Shown: piece by piece, positions 1-7,534 of the stretch
Layout: each line of letters starts with the position of its first letter
How positions within the stretch are numbered: the stretch's first letter is position 1
From: Ruminococcus sp. UBA3280
GTDB taxonomy: Bacteria; Bacillota; Clostridia; Oscillospirales; Ruminococcaceae
Reading direction: 5' to 3'
DNA: 21,061 nt
Assembly: GCA_002362175.1 (NCBI GenBank)
Contig: DETU01000064.1
Span: forward strand, 1-21,061
Notes under the pieces: model-generated
Databases searched by the model: none
The model's input: the letters and a program-made list of their open reading frames with translations, nothing else
What the model was told of the DNA's origin: nothing
Made by a program: the position numbers and the translations under genes

Positions 1-37
1 CCCGATATTATCTTCTGAATTTTATCCGCAAAACTTT

Positions 38-75
38 CCGCGCCGAGTCTTAAAGCTCGGCGCGGATTTTATATA
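38..75 (+). terminator. Intrinsic terminator of an upstream gene
   Basis: A perfect 10-bp GC-rich stem (CCGCGCCGAG at 38-47 with CTCGGCGCGG at 56-65) closes an 8-nt loop and is followed by ATTTTATATA. It probably ends a + strand gene lying left of the window. The T tract is short, so termination strength is uncertain. Confidence 0.7.
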
Positions 76-81
76 CGCTCC

Positions 82-237
82 GTTGAAAAACCACCCAAAT
101 ATTCCACATTTTCAACTGTAAAACCTGTTGAAAAGCGGTTAAATTCAGTTGAAAACCTTGTCTGAGTGAAGAGTTTTCAACAATTTCGGCATATTCTCCC
201 CAATTTTGCATTGTACAGGCTTTTTTTCTGTTGAAAA
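82..237. repeat. Cluster of six GTTGAAAA octamers
   Basis: Exact GTTGAAAA occurs at 82-89, 127-134, 148-155 and 230-237 on the + strand, and as TTTTCAAC at 109-116 and 174-181. Near-copies lie around them, such as TGTTAAAAC at 241-249. The wider consensus TGTTGAAAAC differs from the DnaA box complement TGTGGATAA at two positions, so DnaA or another DNA-binding protein could be the reader. No open reading frame or RNA gene is evident in this stretch. The function is inference; only the repetition is seen. Confidence 0.6.
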
Positions 238-307
238 CCCTGTTAAAACCGTGAAAAACTCATTGCAAAGCCATTTCCGAAAAAATTACATAATTTTTAA
301 AAAGTAC

Positions 308-336
308 TTGACAAAACTGAAAAAAAGTGGTATAGT
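308..336 (+). promoter_or_regulatory. Sigma-A-type promoter for the ACT-hom pair
   Basis: A consensus -35 TTGACA (308-313) is separated by 17 bp from TATAGT (331-336), with TGG just upstream of the -10, giving an extended -10. The start point should fall near 343, leaving a leader of about 75 nt. That leader holds a small GCGGA/TCCGC hairpin at 367-382. Confidence 0.85.
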
Positions 337-418
337 AATTATATAGTGTACACTTGTTCACGACCGGCGGACGTTTATCCGCTTAATTTATTCTGTGTAT
401 ATCAAAAAGGTGTATGAC

Positions 419-862
419 ATGGAAAAAAAATCACAGCTTATTGTTGCCGATTCAAAGATTCTGCCGGAGGTATTCACCAAAGTTCTTGAAGTAAAAAAAC
501 TTATGGCGTGCAAGGGTGAAAAAAGTCTTGCCTCTGCGTGCAAGCGTATCGGTATATCACGAAGTGCCTACTATAAATACAAGGACTTCATTTTCTCTTA
601 TGAGGAATTATTCACAAGAAAAATAGTAAATATTTATCTTCTTCTTAATGACATTCCCGGAGTGCTGTCAAGCGTTCTCGCCTTTCTTCATAGTCTAAAT
701 GCAAATATTCTTACTGTAAATCAGAGTATTCCCGTAGACGGAGCGGCTGCCGTCAACATTTCTTTAAGACTTACAGACGAATCAGACGAGGAACTTACAA
801 AACTTCATTCTGTCAGAGAACTCGACGGCGTTCTTGAGATAAAAATTCTGTCTGCCGAGTAA
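419..862 (+). CDS. ACT domain protein, UPF0735 / PheB-like family
   Basis: The product is a 147-residue protein of the UPF0735 type. Its N-terminal part contains a helix-turn-helix-like stretch (SLASACKRIGISRSAYYKYK). Its C-terminal part is an ACT domain beginning near VNIYLLLNDIPGVLSSVLAF, the fold that usually binds an amino acid. I chose ATG 419 because AAAAAGGTG lies 6 nt upstream; a GTG at 395 is in frame but has no ribosome site. The gene sits 25 bp before hom behind the same promoter, a pairing that suggests a role as amino-acid sensor for aspartate-family synthesis. That role is inference. Some relatives are named PheB and annotated as chorismate mutase, but I see no sign of such an active site here. 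Confidence 0.88.
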   Translation: MEKKSQLIVADSKILPEVFTKVLEVKKLMACKGEKSLASACKRIGISRSAYYKYKDFIFSYEELFTRKIVNIYLLLNDIPGVLSSVLAFLHSLNANILTVNQSIPVDGAAAVNISLRLTDESDEELTKLHSVRELDGVLEIKILSAE

Positions 863-887
863 TATTCAATACGGAGGTTTATTAATT

Positions 888-2096
888 ATGTCAGCTAAAT
901 TTGCAGTTTTAGGACACGGCGTTGTCGGTTCGGGCGTTGTGGAACTTTTTTATAAAAACAAAAACAGCATAGAAAACCGTGCAGGAACTGAAATGGACAT
1001 CAAGTATATACTTGATTTGAGAGATTTTCCCGATTCACCATATAAGGACAAGTTCACAAAAAACTTTGACGATATTCTCAACGACAACGAAGTAACAGCA
1101 GTTGCAGAATGTATGGGCGGTGTTGAACCTGCATTCACATTTATAAAAGCACTCCTCGAAAAAGGCAAAAGTGTTTCCACTTCAAATAAAGAACTTGTTG
1201 CCGAAAAAGGCGATATTCTCCTTAAAACCGCTAAAGACAACAATTGTAATTTCTTCTTTGAAGCAAGCGTCGGCGGTGCTATTCCGATAATCAGACCTCT
1301 CCACCGCTGTCTCGCCGCAAATGATATTTACAAAACCGCAGGTATTCTCAACGGTACTACAAACTTTATTCTTACAAAAATGTACAATGACAATATGCCG
1401 TTTGATGAAGCACTTAAACTTGCCCAACAACTCGGTTACGCAGAAAAAGACCCGACAGCAGATATTGAAGGTCATGATGCCTGCCGAAAAATCTGTATTA
1501 TTTCATCACTCGTTTTCGGCAAACACGTATACCCCAAAAACGTCTACACAAAGGGTATTTCTGATATTCAGCTTTGTGACGTTTCTTCCGCCGACATTCT
1601 CGGCTACGCAATCAAACTTGTTGCGGAGGTAAACAGAAACGAAAACGGAAAAATTCTCCCTGTTGTCATGCCGATGCTTGTACCTCATGACAATATCATA
1701 TCAGGTGTAAACGATGTTTTCAATGCTGTTCTTGTTTACGGCGACGGTATTGACCAGACAATGTTTTATGGTAGAGGTGCGGGAAAACTCCCTACCGCCA
1801 GTGCAGTTCTCGGCGATGTTATCGAAGCGGTAAAGCATAATGTAACAGTTTTCTCACAGTCATGGGATTCCGCCGAAGATGATTCATTTATTGATTCCGT
1901 TGAAAACTTCTCAGCTCGCTGGTACTTCCGTACTCCTTCCGACCATACTCCTTCAACGGGTATCAGTGATACATACGACGTTCACGAGGACGGAACAGAA
2001 TACGCATTCGTTACAGACGAAATTCTTACTTTTGCTCAGGCTAAAAATATTGCACAAGAAGTAAACGCACTTGCATTTTTCCCTGTTCTTGACTGA
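888..2096 (+). CDS. hom: Homoserine dehydrogenase
   Basis: This enzyme reduces aspartate semialdehyde to homoserine with NAD(P)H, the branch point toward threonine and methionine. The 402-residue protein starts with a Rossmann motif (GHGVVG, residues 9-14). It carries SNK at 99-101, GGAIP at 129-133, NGTTNFIL at 155-162, and the signature EKDPTADIEGHDACRK around 186-201, which contains the substrate-binding and catalytic acidic and Lys residues. GAGKLPTASAVLGD follows near 300. About 90 residues remain after that. They are shorter and more divergent than the regulatory ACT domain of the usual 430-residue enzymes, so feedback control may lie partly in the separate ACT protein encoded just upstream. 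The ribosome site CGGAGG is well placed. No threonine kinase or synthase gene follows; a terminator does. Confidence 0.96.
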   Translation: MSAKFAVLGHGVVGSGVVELFYKNKNSIENRAGTEMDIKYILDLRDFPDSPYKDKFTKNFDDILNDNEVTAVAECMGGVEPAFTFIKALLEKGKSVSTSNKELVAEKGDILLKTAKDNNCNFFFEASVGGAIPIIRPLHRCLAANDIYKTAGILNGTTNFILTKMYNDNMPFDEALKLAQQLGYAEKDPTADIEGHDACRKICIISSLVFGKHVYPKNVYTKGISDIQLCDVSSADILGYAIKLVAEVNRNENGKILPVVMPMLVPHDNIISGVNDVFNAVLVYGDGIDQTMFYGRGAGKLPTASAVLGDVIEAVKHNVTVFSQSWDSAEDDSFIDSVENFSARWYFRTPSDHTPSTGISDTYDVHEDGTEYAFVTDEILTFAQAKNIAQEVNALAFFPVLD

Positions 2097-2108
2097 TAAA
2101 AAAGTTTT

Positions 2109-2154
2109 CGCCATAGCATTTATGATTTTAAGTCAAAAGTGCTGTGGCGTTTTT
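2109..2154 (+). terminator. Terminator after hom
   Basis: A 10-bp stem with one G-T pair (CGCCATAGCA 2109-2118 with TGCTGTGGCG 2140-2149) is followed directly by TTTTT. It ends the ACT-hom transcript. Confidence 0.88.
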
Positions 2155-2221
2155 GTTAACAATGTAATATTTTTGATGTATAACTAATACTAAAATAAAT
2201 TGAAATTTGACGGAGGTAGCT

Positions 2222-2854
2222 ATGTCTTTTGACTTCAAAAAAGAGTATAAAGAATTTTATATGCCTAAAACCAAACCGACAATAGTAAACGTTCCAAAGG
2301 CAAATTATATATCTATCAGAGGTATCGGTGACCCTAATGAAGAAAACGGAGAATATCAGCAAGCAATCAGTGTATTATATGCGGTAGCCTACACTCTGAA
2401 AATGAGCTACAAAACAGATTACAAAATCAATGGCTTTTTTGAATATGTTGTACCACCTTTAGAGGGCTTTTGGTGGCAGGAAAACGTTGACGGTATAAAT
2501 TATGCCGATAAATCCTCATTTCACTGGATTTCAGTTATTCGTTTACCCGATTTTATATCAGAAAAAGATTTGATATGGGCAAAAGATACAGTGACAAAGA
2601 AAAAAAAGCTCGATTGTTCATCAACAGAATTTTTGACCGTTGATGAGGGTCTGTGTGTTCAAATTATGCATTTGGGTGCTTTTGACGATGAACCTGCAAC
2701 GATAGAGATTATGAATAATTATATTAAGGAAAAAGGTTATATTAATGATATAACTGAAAAAAGATTACATCACGAAATATATTTATCCGATGCAAGAAAA
2801 ATCGCACCGGATAAATGGAAAACAGTTATCAGACATCCAATCAGAAAATTGTAA
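2222..2854 (+). CDS. GyrI-like small-molecule-binding domain protein
   Basis: A 210-residue cytosolic protein that I recognise as the stand-alone GyrI-like family common in Firmicutes (opening MSFDFKKEYKEFY, then KANYISIRGIGDPN, GFFEYVVPPLEGFWW, FHWISVIRLPDF, and near the end LHHEIYLSDARK). These proteins share the fold of the effector domain of BmrR/SbmC-type proteins and probably bind or hydrolyse small toxic molecules. There is no DNA-binding domain, so it is not itself a transcription factor. ATG 2222 is chosen because GGAGG ends about 6 nt before it; an in-frame upstream start would overlap that ribosome site. It is a single gene between two terminators. The substrate is unknown. Confidence 0.85.
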   Translation: MSFDFKKEYKEFYMPKTKPTIVNVPKANYISIRGIGDPNEENGEYQQAISVLYAVAYTLKMSYKTDYKINGFFEYVVPPLEGFWWQENVDGINYADKSSFHWISVIRLPDFISEKDLIWAKDTVTKKKKLDCSSTEFLTVDEGLCVQIMHLGAFDDEPATIEIMNNYIKEKGYINDITEKRLHHEIYLSDARKIAPDKWKTVIRHPIRKL

Positions 2855-2904
2855 AAATAATCCCCGAAACATTTACAAAATCGCTTCGGGGATTAAACTT
2901 TTTT
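2852..2904. terminator. Bidirectional terminator between convergent genes
   Basis: A perfect 10-bp stem (AATCCCCGAA 2859-2868 with TTCGGGGATT 2885-2894) has a T tract on both sides: ACTTTTTT on the + strand and ATTATTTTTAC on the - strand. It serves the GyrI-like gene and the convergent PC4-like gene. Confidence 0.9.
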
Positions 2905-3139
2905 ATTCCTCAAATGAATCGAGGTCAATATCAGCCAAAAACTCTTTAAGTTCAGCAAGTTCGTCTGCTGTAAGAGTAACGCCCTTTCCCATTCTCGAAT
3001 GGTCGGGAGACCACTCACGGATATCGTATTTAGGTTCATGTTCGTTCCAGCTTACGAGGTTAAGTTCTTTTGTCCAACCCTTTGCGTTTTCCGAAAGAAC
3101 ACCGATTTTTTCAGTAATTTCAAATTTCAGTTCTGCCAT
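2903..3139 (-). CDS. PC4/YdbC-like single-stranded nucleic-acid-binding protein
   Basis: A 78-residue protein matching the bacterial YdbC group of the transcriptional coactivator PC4/p15 fold: ELKFEITEKIGVLSENAKG, then WTKELNLVSWNEHEPKYDIR and WSPDHSRMGKG, ending in an acidic helix. Lactococcal YdbC is known to bind single-stranded DNA and RNA as a dimer, so a role in transcription or nucleic-acid handling is likely. The start at 3139 follows AAAGGAAT. An upstream in-frame start would add 14 residues unlike the family and would lie before the ribosome site. It has its own promoter at 3193-3221. Confidence 0.88.
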   Translation of the reverse strand: MAELKFEITEKIGVLSENAKGWTKELNLVSWNEHEPKYDIREWSPDHSRMGKGVTLTADELAELKEFLADIDLDSFEE

Positions 3140-3192
3140 GTCAATATTCCTTTCATAAATAAAATAGACTGTAATTTCCACTACAATTTATT

Positions 3193-3221
3193 ATTTTACC
3201 ACAAAAATGAAAATTTGTCCA
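3193..3221 (-). promoter_or_regulatory. Promoter of the PC4-like gene
   Basis: Read on the - strand: TGGACA (3221-3216), 17 bp, then TAAAAT (3198-3193), preceded by TGG as an extended -10. It lies 54 bp upstream of the start codon. Confidence 0.75.
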
Positions 3222-3240
3222 TACCTTTTCGGAAATTTTT

Positions 3241-3531
3241 TCATATTGAAAGACGGAGATAATCAAGTGCCTTTATATGCATATATTTAGGGATTATCTT
3301 ACTTTTTATAAGCATTTCCGCAAAACGTACAGCGTCCTCCATATTACGTGAAAAATCGGAAATAACTTCCTTTTCACCTGTATTATAGTCCTCTGTTTCT
3401 ATACCATATGTAACTGTTTTGCCTATGCGTCCGGAAATCACTCTGTAAGCTACTTTGTTTTCACCATAAACTTCCATGTAGACAGTCCTGTCAGTGACCT
3501 GATTTTTTACTTTTTTAACCGTATTAAACAT
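3241..3531 (-). CDS. Small hypothetical protein, DUF6514-like
   Basis: A 96-residue protein of unknown function. The middle contains VTYGIETEDYNTGEKEVISD followed by a helix with NMEDAVRFAEMLIKSKIIP, a pattern I associate with the DUF6514 family of Clostridia; this assignment is from memory. There is no signal peptide or membrane segment. The start at 3531 is preceded by AAGGAG with good spacing; an earlier in-frame start would lie upstream of that ribosome site and inside the promoter. It is a monocistronic gene with a conspicuous palindrome over its promoter and start, which hints at autoregulation or control by a dedicated repressor. Confidence 0.75.
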   Translation of the reverse strand: MFNTVKKVKNQVTDRTVYMEVYGENKVAYRVISGRIGKTVTYGIETEDYNTGEKEVISDFSRNMEDAVRFAEMLIKSKIIPKYMHIKALDYLRLSI

Positions 3532-3560
3532 ACTATTCTCCTTTCTTATGAGAATAGTAT
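3530..3560. promoter_or_regulatory. Inverted repeat spanning -10 to start codon (putative operator)
   Basis: A perfect 11-bp inverted repeat, ATACTATTCTC (3530-3540) and GAGAATAGTAT (3550-3560), has a 9-bp spacer. The right arm covers the -10 element of the - strand promoter; the spacer and left arm hold the ribosome site and reach the start codon. The predicted transcript begins near 3549, so most of the upstream arm would not be in the RNA. A DNA operator is therefore more likely than an RNA hairpin. Confidence 0.6.
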
Positions 3561-3584
3561 AACACATACGGGCAGAAAAGTGAA
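3556..3584 (-). promoter_or_regulatory. Promoter of the DUF6514-like gene
   Basis: On the - strand: TTCACT (3584-3579), 17 bp, TATACT (3561-3556), with TGT just upstream of the -10. The weak -35 is offset by the extended -10. Confidence 0.7.
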
Positions 3585-3629
3585 CAGGTATAATGAAAGT
3601 TTTTTTAGGATATTATGTAATTAAACAGC

Positions 3630-3662
3630 AAAAAAATTACCGTCGGCAAGAACCGACGGTAA
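3630..3662 (-). terminator. Terminator of the glycogen operon
   Basis: TTACCGTCGG (3637-3646) and CCGACGGTAA (3653-3662) form a perfect 10-bp stem with a 6-nt loop. On the - strand it is followed by a run of seven or more T, directly after the glgA stop codon. Confidence 0.92.
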
Positions 3663-3667
3663 AAATT

Positions 3668-5086
3668 TTATACTGACACAACGTCATTGTAAAGCCTTAT
3701 ATAAACATCAGCAGAAGATGCCCAGCTGTAATCGCACTTCATGGCACGTTTAACAAGTGCATTCCAAACTCTTTTGTCCTCATAGTCACGCTTTGCACGT
3801 TTCACAGCGTCAAGCATATCATTGGCATTGTAAGTCTTGAATGTGAATCCGTTTCCGTCAACGCCTCCGTTGTCACGGACAGAATCACGCAAACCGCCTG
3901 TTTCACGAACAATAGGAACAGTTCCGTATCTCATTGAAATCATCTGTGCAAGACCGCACGGTTCACTTTGCGAGGGCATAAGGAACATATCAGCACCTGC
4001 ATAAATCTTATGTGAAAATTCGGGAACAAATCCGATTGTTACTGAAACTCTGTCGGGGTATCTTGCCGACATTTCACGGAAAAAGTCCTCATAGATTTTT
4101 TCACCACTTCCGAGAACAGCAAATTTAATTCCCATGCTTACCATTTCTTCAAATACGCACCTGATGAGGTCTATTCCCTTATGTCCGACGAATCTCGTAA
4201 CTATACCTACAACAGCTTCATTACCTTCGGCAAGCCCCAGTTCTTTCAGGAGTGCTTTCTTGCATTTTTCTTTACCTGAAATGTCGTCTGCCGAAAAACT
4301 GCCCACAATAGCGGAATCATTCTGCGGATTGTATATATCGTAGTCAATACCGTTAAGAATACCTTTAAGTTTATACTGCTTTGTAACGAGTATTCTGTCA
4401 AGTGAGTGAGCATACCAAGGGTCAAGAATTTCCCAAGCATAACTCGGACTTACTGTTGTTATTCGGTCGGCGGTTTCAAAAGCACCTTTCATCATATTTA
4501 TATAACCGTCATATTCAAGAAGACCTGCGTTATACATCGGAATACCCATAATTTCATCAAGTACTTCACGTCCATAACGTCCCTGATACTCGATATTGTG
4601 GACTGTAAAAATATTTTTTATACCGTCGTAACCCTGCTGATACTTGTAATAAACATTATAGTACACTGGAATCAAAGCGGTCTGCCAGTCATGACAATGG
4701 ATTATATCCGGTTTGAAATCAATGTGTCTGAGCATTTCAAGAACGGCACGGTCAAAGAATACAAATCTTTCACAGTCGTCATAAAAACCGTAAAGACCAT
4801 CTCTTGAAAAATAGTATTCATTATCAATAAAATAATAGTCAATGCCGTTCTGATGTGCTTTGAATATTCCGCAGTACTGTTTTCTCCACGAAACATCAAC
4901 AGTAATATTTTTTACAAAGGTCATCTGACAGCGGAGTTCATCACTTATCGCACTATAAAGTGGTATGACAACACTACAGTTATTTCCCTTTGCATTTATG
5001 TATTTAGGAAGTGAACCCACTACATCGGCAAGACCGCCAGAGGCTGCAAAAGGTACAGCCTCACTGGCAGCAAAAAGTATATTCAT
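3668..5086 (-). CDS. glgA: Glycogen synthase (ADP-glucose, GT5)
   Basis: Transfers glucose from ADP-glucose to the non-reducing end of an alpha-1,4-glucan. At 472 residues it has the length of bacterial GlgA. Visible GT5 features include the N-terminal glycine loop SGGLADV (16-22), HCHDWQ (130-135), the acceptor/phosphate region with R298 and K303 (RFVGHKGID), and the C-terminal SEPCGL (374-379) whose E375 is the conserved catalytic-site Glu. At position 15, where the Escherichia coli enzyme has the Lys of KTGGL, this protein has Ala (AASGGL). I cannot tell whether this is a lineage trait. It is the last gene of the operon, 14 bp after glgD, with ribosome site GGGGTG. Confidence 0.96.
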   Translation of the reverse strand: MNILFAASEAVPFAASGGLADVVGSLPKYINAKGNNCSVVIPLYSAISDELRCQMTFVKNITVDVSWRKQYCGIFKAHQNGIDYYFIDNEYYFSRDGLYGFYDDCERFVFFDRAVLEMLRHIDFKPDIIHCHDWQTALIPVYYNVYYKYQQGYDGIKNIFTVHNIEYQGRYGREVLDEIMGIPMYNAGLLEYDGYINMMKGAFETADRITTVSPSYAWEILDPWYAHSLDRILVTKQYKLKGILNGIDYDIYNPQNDSAIVGSFSADDISGKEKCKKALLKELGLAEGNEAVVGIVTRFVGHKGIDLIRCVFEEMVSMGIKFAVLGSGEKIYEDFFREMSARYPDRVSVTIGFVPEFSHKIYAGADMFLMPSQSEPCGLAQMISMRYGTVPIVRETGGLRDSVRDNGGVDGNGFTFKTYNANDMLDAVKRAKRDYEDKRVWNALVKRAMKCDYSWASSADVYIRLYNDVVSV

Positions 5087-5100
5087 AGAGAATCACCCCG

Positions 5101-6222
5101 TCAGATTCTGCCGTTTTTACCTATATAAAGCGGATATGTTTCAGAACCGGTAAGAACCTTATCGTCACTGACTTCAACGCTTTTATCTGTAATTACAGAA
5201 GAAATACTACAGTTTTCACCTATTTTTGTACTTTGAAGAATAACGGAATTTTTAACAACAGTTCCCTTTCCGACTTTAACTCCTCTGAAAATGATAGAAT
5301 TTTCAACAGTTCCCTCAATTATACAGCCGTCGGCAATAAGAGAATTTTTAATATTTGATTCAAGACCGTATTTTACAGGACCGTTATCGCCGATTTTTGT
5401 ATAAACGGGCATAGTCTTTTTAAAGAGAGCATTTCTCTTTTCCGTTTCGAGAAGCATTTTATTTGCGGCGTAATAATTCTGAACACTGTCAATTCGTGTG
5501 AAAAATTCCTTGTGTTCATAACCCATGATTTTATATTCATCTCTTTTGCCCTGAAGTATTTCACGAGTAAAGCTGTGCTGATTACGGCTTGCAGCCTCAG
5601 AAACAATCTTCTTGAGAAACTCCTTACTCATAATCATCATATCAAGCCACATATTACACTCACCTGCAATCTGTGGGTCAACAAGAACGTCACTAAGGCG
5701 GTTTTCACCGTTAAATTCAAGAATTGTGGCACAGTTATTTTTTTCGCTGTCATAAAGTCCCTTGCTGTAAATAAGGGTTATATCAGCACCTGTATCCGTA
5801 TGTTGTTTGAGAACAGGGGTGAAGTCAATAGTAGTAACAACATCGCAGTTTGCGAGAATAACATATTTAGCCTTTGAATGTTCAACAAAACTCCATACAT
5901 TATTTAAAGCGTCAAGTCTCCCCTTGTACATACCGCCCGTCTGACTGTAAGGGGGAAGAAGATGAAGTCCGCCCTTTTTACGTGACAAATCCCAGTCACG
6001 ACCCGAGCCGAGATGGTCAAGAAGAGAACCGTAATTTGACTTTGTAATTACGCCGACCTCATAAACACCTGAATTTACCATATTTGAAAGAGGAAAATCA
6101 ATCAGACGGTAACGTCCGCCAAAAGGGATTGACCCCATAGTTCTCTGCTTAGTCAGTTCGCTCACATAAGAATCGTGCATACTTGCAAAGATAAGTCCTA
6201 AAACATTATAATTAACACTCAT
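5101..6222 (-). CDS. glgD: GlgD, regulatory subunit of ADP-glucose pyrophosphorylase
   Basis: A 373-residue homologue of GlgC that lacks the catalytic N-terminal GGxGxRL loop; the matching region reads FASMHDSYVSELTKQRTMGS. The GGDH motif is also replaced, by NCDVVTTIDF. It keeps the sugar-nucleotide fold (IPFGGRYRLIDFPLSN) and a C-terminal left-handed beta-helix with hexapeptide-like repeats (about 280-360). In Geobacillus, GlgD raises the activity of GlgC in a heteromeric complex, and that role is expected here. It lies 16 bp after glgC with ribosome site GGAGGAG. Confidence 0.95.
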   Translation of the reverse strand: MSVNYNVLGLIFASMHDSYVSELTKQRTMGSIPFGGRYRLIDFPLSNMVNSGVYEVGVITKSNYGSLLDHLGSGRDWDLSRKKGGLHLLPPYSQTGGMYKGRLDALNNVWSFVEHSKAKYVILANCDVVTTIDFTPVLKQHTDTGADITLIYSKGLYDSEKNNCATILEFNGENRLSDVLVDPQIAGECNMWLDMMIMSKEFLKKIVSEAASRNQHSFTREILQGKRDEYKIMGYEHKEFFTRIDSVQNYYAANKMLLETEKRNALFKKTMPVYTKIGDNGPVKYGLESNIKNSLIADGCIIEGTVENSIIFRGVKVGKGTVVKNSVILQSTKIGENCSISSVITDKSVEVSDDKVLTGSETYPLYIGKNGRI

Positions 6223-6238
6223 AGTAAAACTCCTCCGA

Positions 6239-7465
6239 TTATATGTTTTCGCCGATTATCTGCTTTGGTTCAACAGTCTTGCCCTTTGAAACAGTTACAT
6301 TATGACCGACAACAGCAATGCCCCAGTCGTCTCTGTTTTCAACTTGTTCAGGGTCTAAACCAATATGCGAACCGCTTTCAATAATGCTGTCACTGCCTAC
6401 AATAGCGTACTCAACGACCGCACCCGATTTTATTACCGCACCGGGCATAATAATACTGTATTTTACAGTTGCGTCCTTTTCAACGGTAACTCCGGAGAAT
6501 ACAATTGAAAAATCAACATTTCCGTCGATACTGCTTCCCTCGTCAATCATTGAATTTTCGATATTGGCGTTGTCGCCGACATACTGAGGAGGCATATAGT
6601 TATTTCTTGAATAGATTTTCCAGCTTGGGTCATAGAGGTCAAGCGGTACACTTGGACTAAGCAAATCCATATTCGCTTCCCAGAGAGAGTCAAGAGTACC
6701 AACGTCTTTCCAGTAGCCCTCAAACTCATATGCAAAGAGTCGCTGATTATCACGGAGCATTGAAGTAATAATATCCTTACCGAAATCCTTTGACCATGCT
6801 TCACCGCGTTCACGTTTTGCGTTAGCGTCGTTTTCGTTTTCTATGAGATACTTTCTGAGTTTTTCCCAACTGAATACATAAATACCCATTGAAGCGAGAG
6901 TTGACTTGGGTTCTTTCGGCTTTTCAACAAAGTCCATAACTTTATTATTTTCGTCACAAATCATGATACCGAAACGTGAAGCTTCTGCTCTCGGTACGTC
7001 TATAACAGAAATTGTACAGTCTGCATTGTTTGCAATATGGAAATCAACCATTTTTGAATAGTCCATTTTATATATATGGTCACCGCCGAGAACAACAACA
7101 TATTCAGGGTTATAGCGTTCAATAAAACGGATATTCTGATAAATTGCATTTGCAGTACCTTCGTACCATGAAGCACCTGCCTGAGTCTCATATGGCGGAA
7201 GAACATGGACACCGCCGTTCATTTTGTCCAAATCCCAAGGCTGACCGTTACCTATATACTCATTAAGAACAAGAGGCTGATACTGTGTAAGAACGCCTAC
7301 AGTATCTATACCGGAATTGGTGCAGTTTGAAAGAGGGAAATCAATCAGACGATATTTTCCGCCGTAAGGAACAGCAGGTTTAGCGACATTTTTAGTAAGT
7401 GCATAAAGTCTGCTGCCCTGACCGCCTGCAAGCAGCATAGCAACACATTTTTTCTTTGTATACAT
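6239..7465 (-). CDS. glgC: Glucose-1-phosphate adenylyltransferase, catalytic subunit
   Basis: Makes ADP-glucose from glucose-1-phosphate and ATP, the committed step of glycogen synthesis. The 408-residue protein has the nucleotide loop AGGQGSRL (13-20), PYGGKYRLIDFPLSNC (33-48), a metal/substrate site GGDHIYKMDY (127-136), VEKPKEP further on, and a C-terminal beta-helix rich in hexapeptides. The catalytic motifs are intact, in contrast to GlgD. The ribosome site AGGAGG stands 6 nt before ATG 7465. An intercistronic hairpin separates it from glgB. Confidence 0.97.
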   Translation of the reverse strand: MYTKKKCVAMLLAGGQGSRLYALTKNVAKPAVPYGGKYRLIDFPLSNCTNSGIDTVGVLTQYQPLVLNEYIGNGQPWDLDKMNGGVHVLPPYETQAGASWYEGTANAIYQNIRFIERYNPEYVVVLGGDHIYKMDYSKMVDFHIANNADCTISVIDVPRAEASRFGIMICDENNKVMDFVEKPKEPKSTLASMGIYVFSWEKLRKYLIENENDANAKRERGEAWSKDFGKDIITSMLRDNQRLFAYEFEGYWKDVGTLDSLWEANMDLLSPSVPLDLYDPSWKIYSRNNYMPPQYVGDNANIENSMIDEGSSIDGNVDFSIVFSGVTVEKDATVKYSIIMPGAVIKSGAVVEYAIVGSDSIIESGSHIGLDPEQVENRDDWGIAVVGHNVTVSKGKTVEPKQIIGENI

Positions 7466-7492
7466 ATAATTCCTCCTAAAAGTGTTTTCATT

Positions 7493-7513
7493 TAATCCGC
7501 ATATTACGGATTA
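7493..7513 (-). promoter_or_regulatory. Intercistronic hairpin between glgB and glgC
   Basis: TAATCCG (7493-7499) and CGGATTA (7507-7513) form a perfect 7-bp stem with a 7-nt loop in the 69-bp glgB-glgC gap. No T run follows on the - strand, so it is not a normal terminator. An RNA processing or stability element that adjusts the glgB:glgC ratio is possible. Confidence 0.4.
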
Positions 7514-7534
7514 GTACTGAAATATTTACAGAAT

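Noticed and set aside
82..237. A CRISPR array.
   Set aside because: The repeated element is 8 bp, in both orientations and at irregular spacing, with no spacers of constant length.
4406..4807. A 133-codon + strand ORF.
   Set aside because: It is antisense within glgA, whose conserved motifs are intact across the region; the product has no family features.
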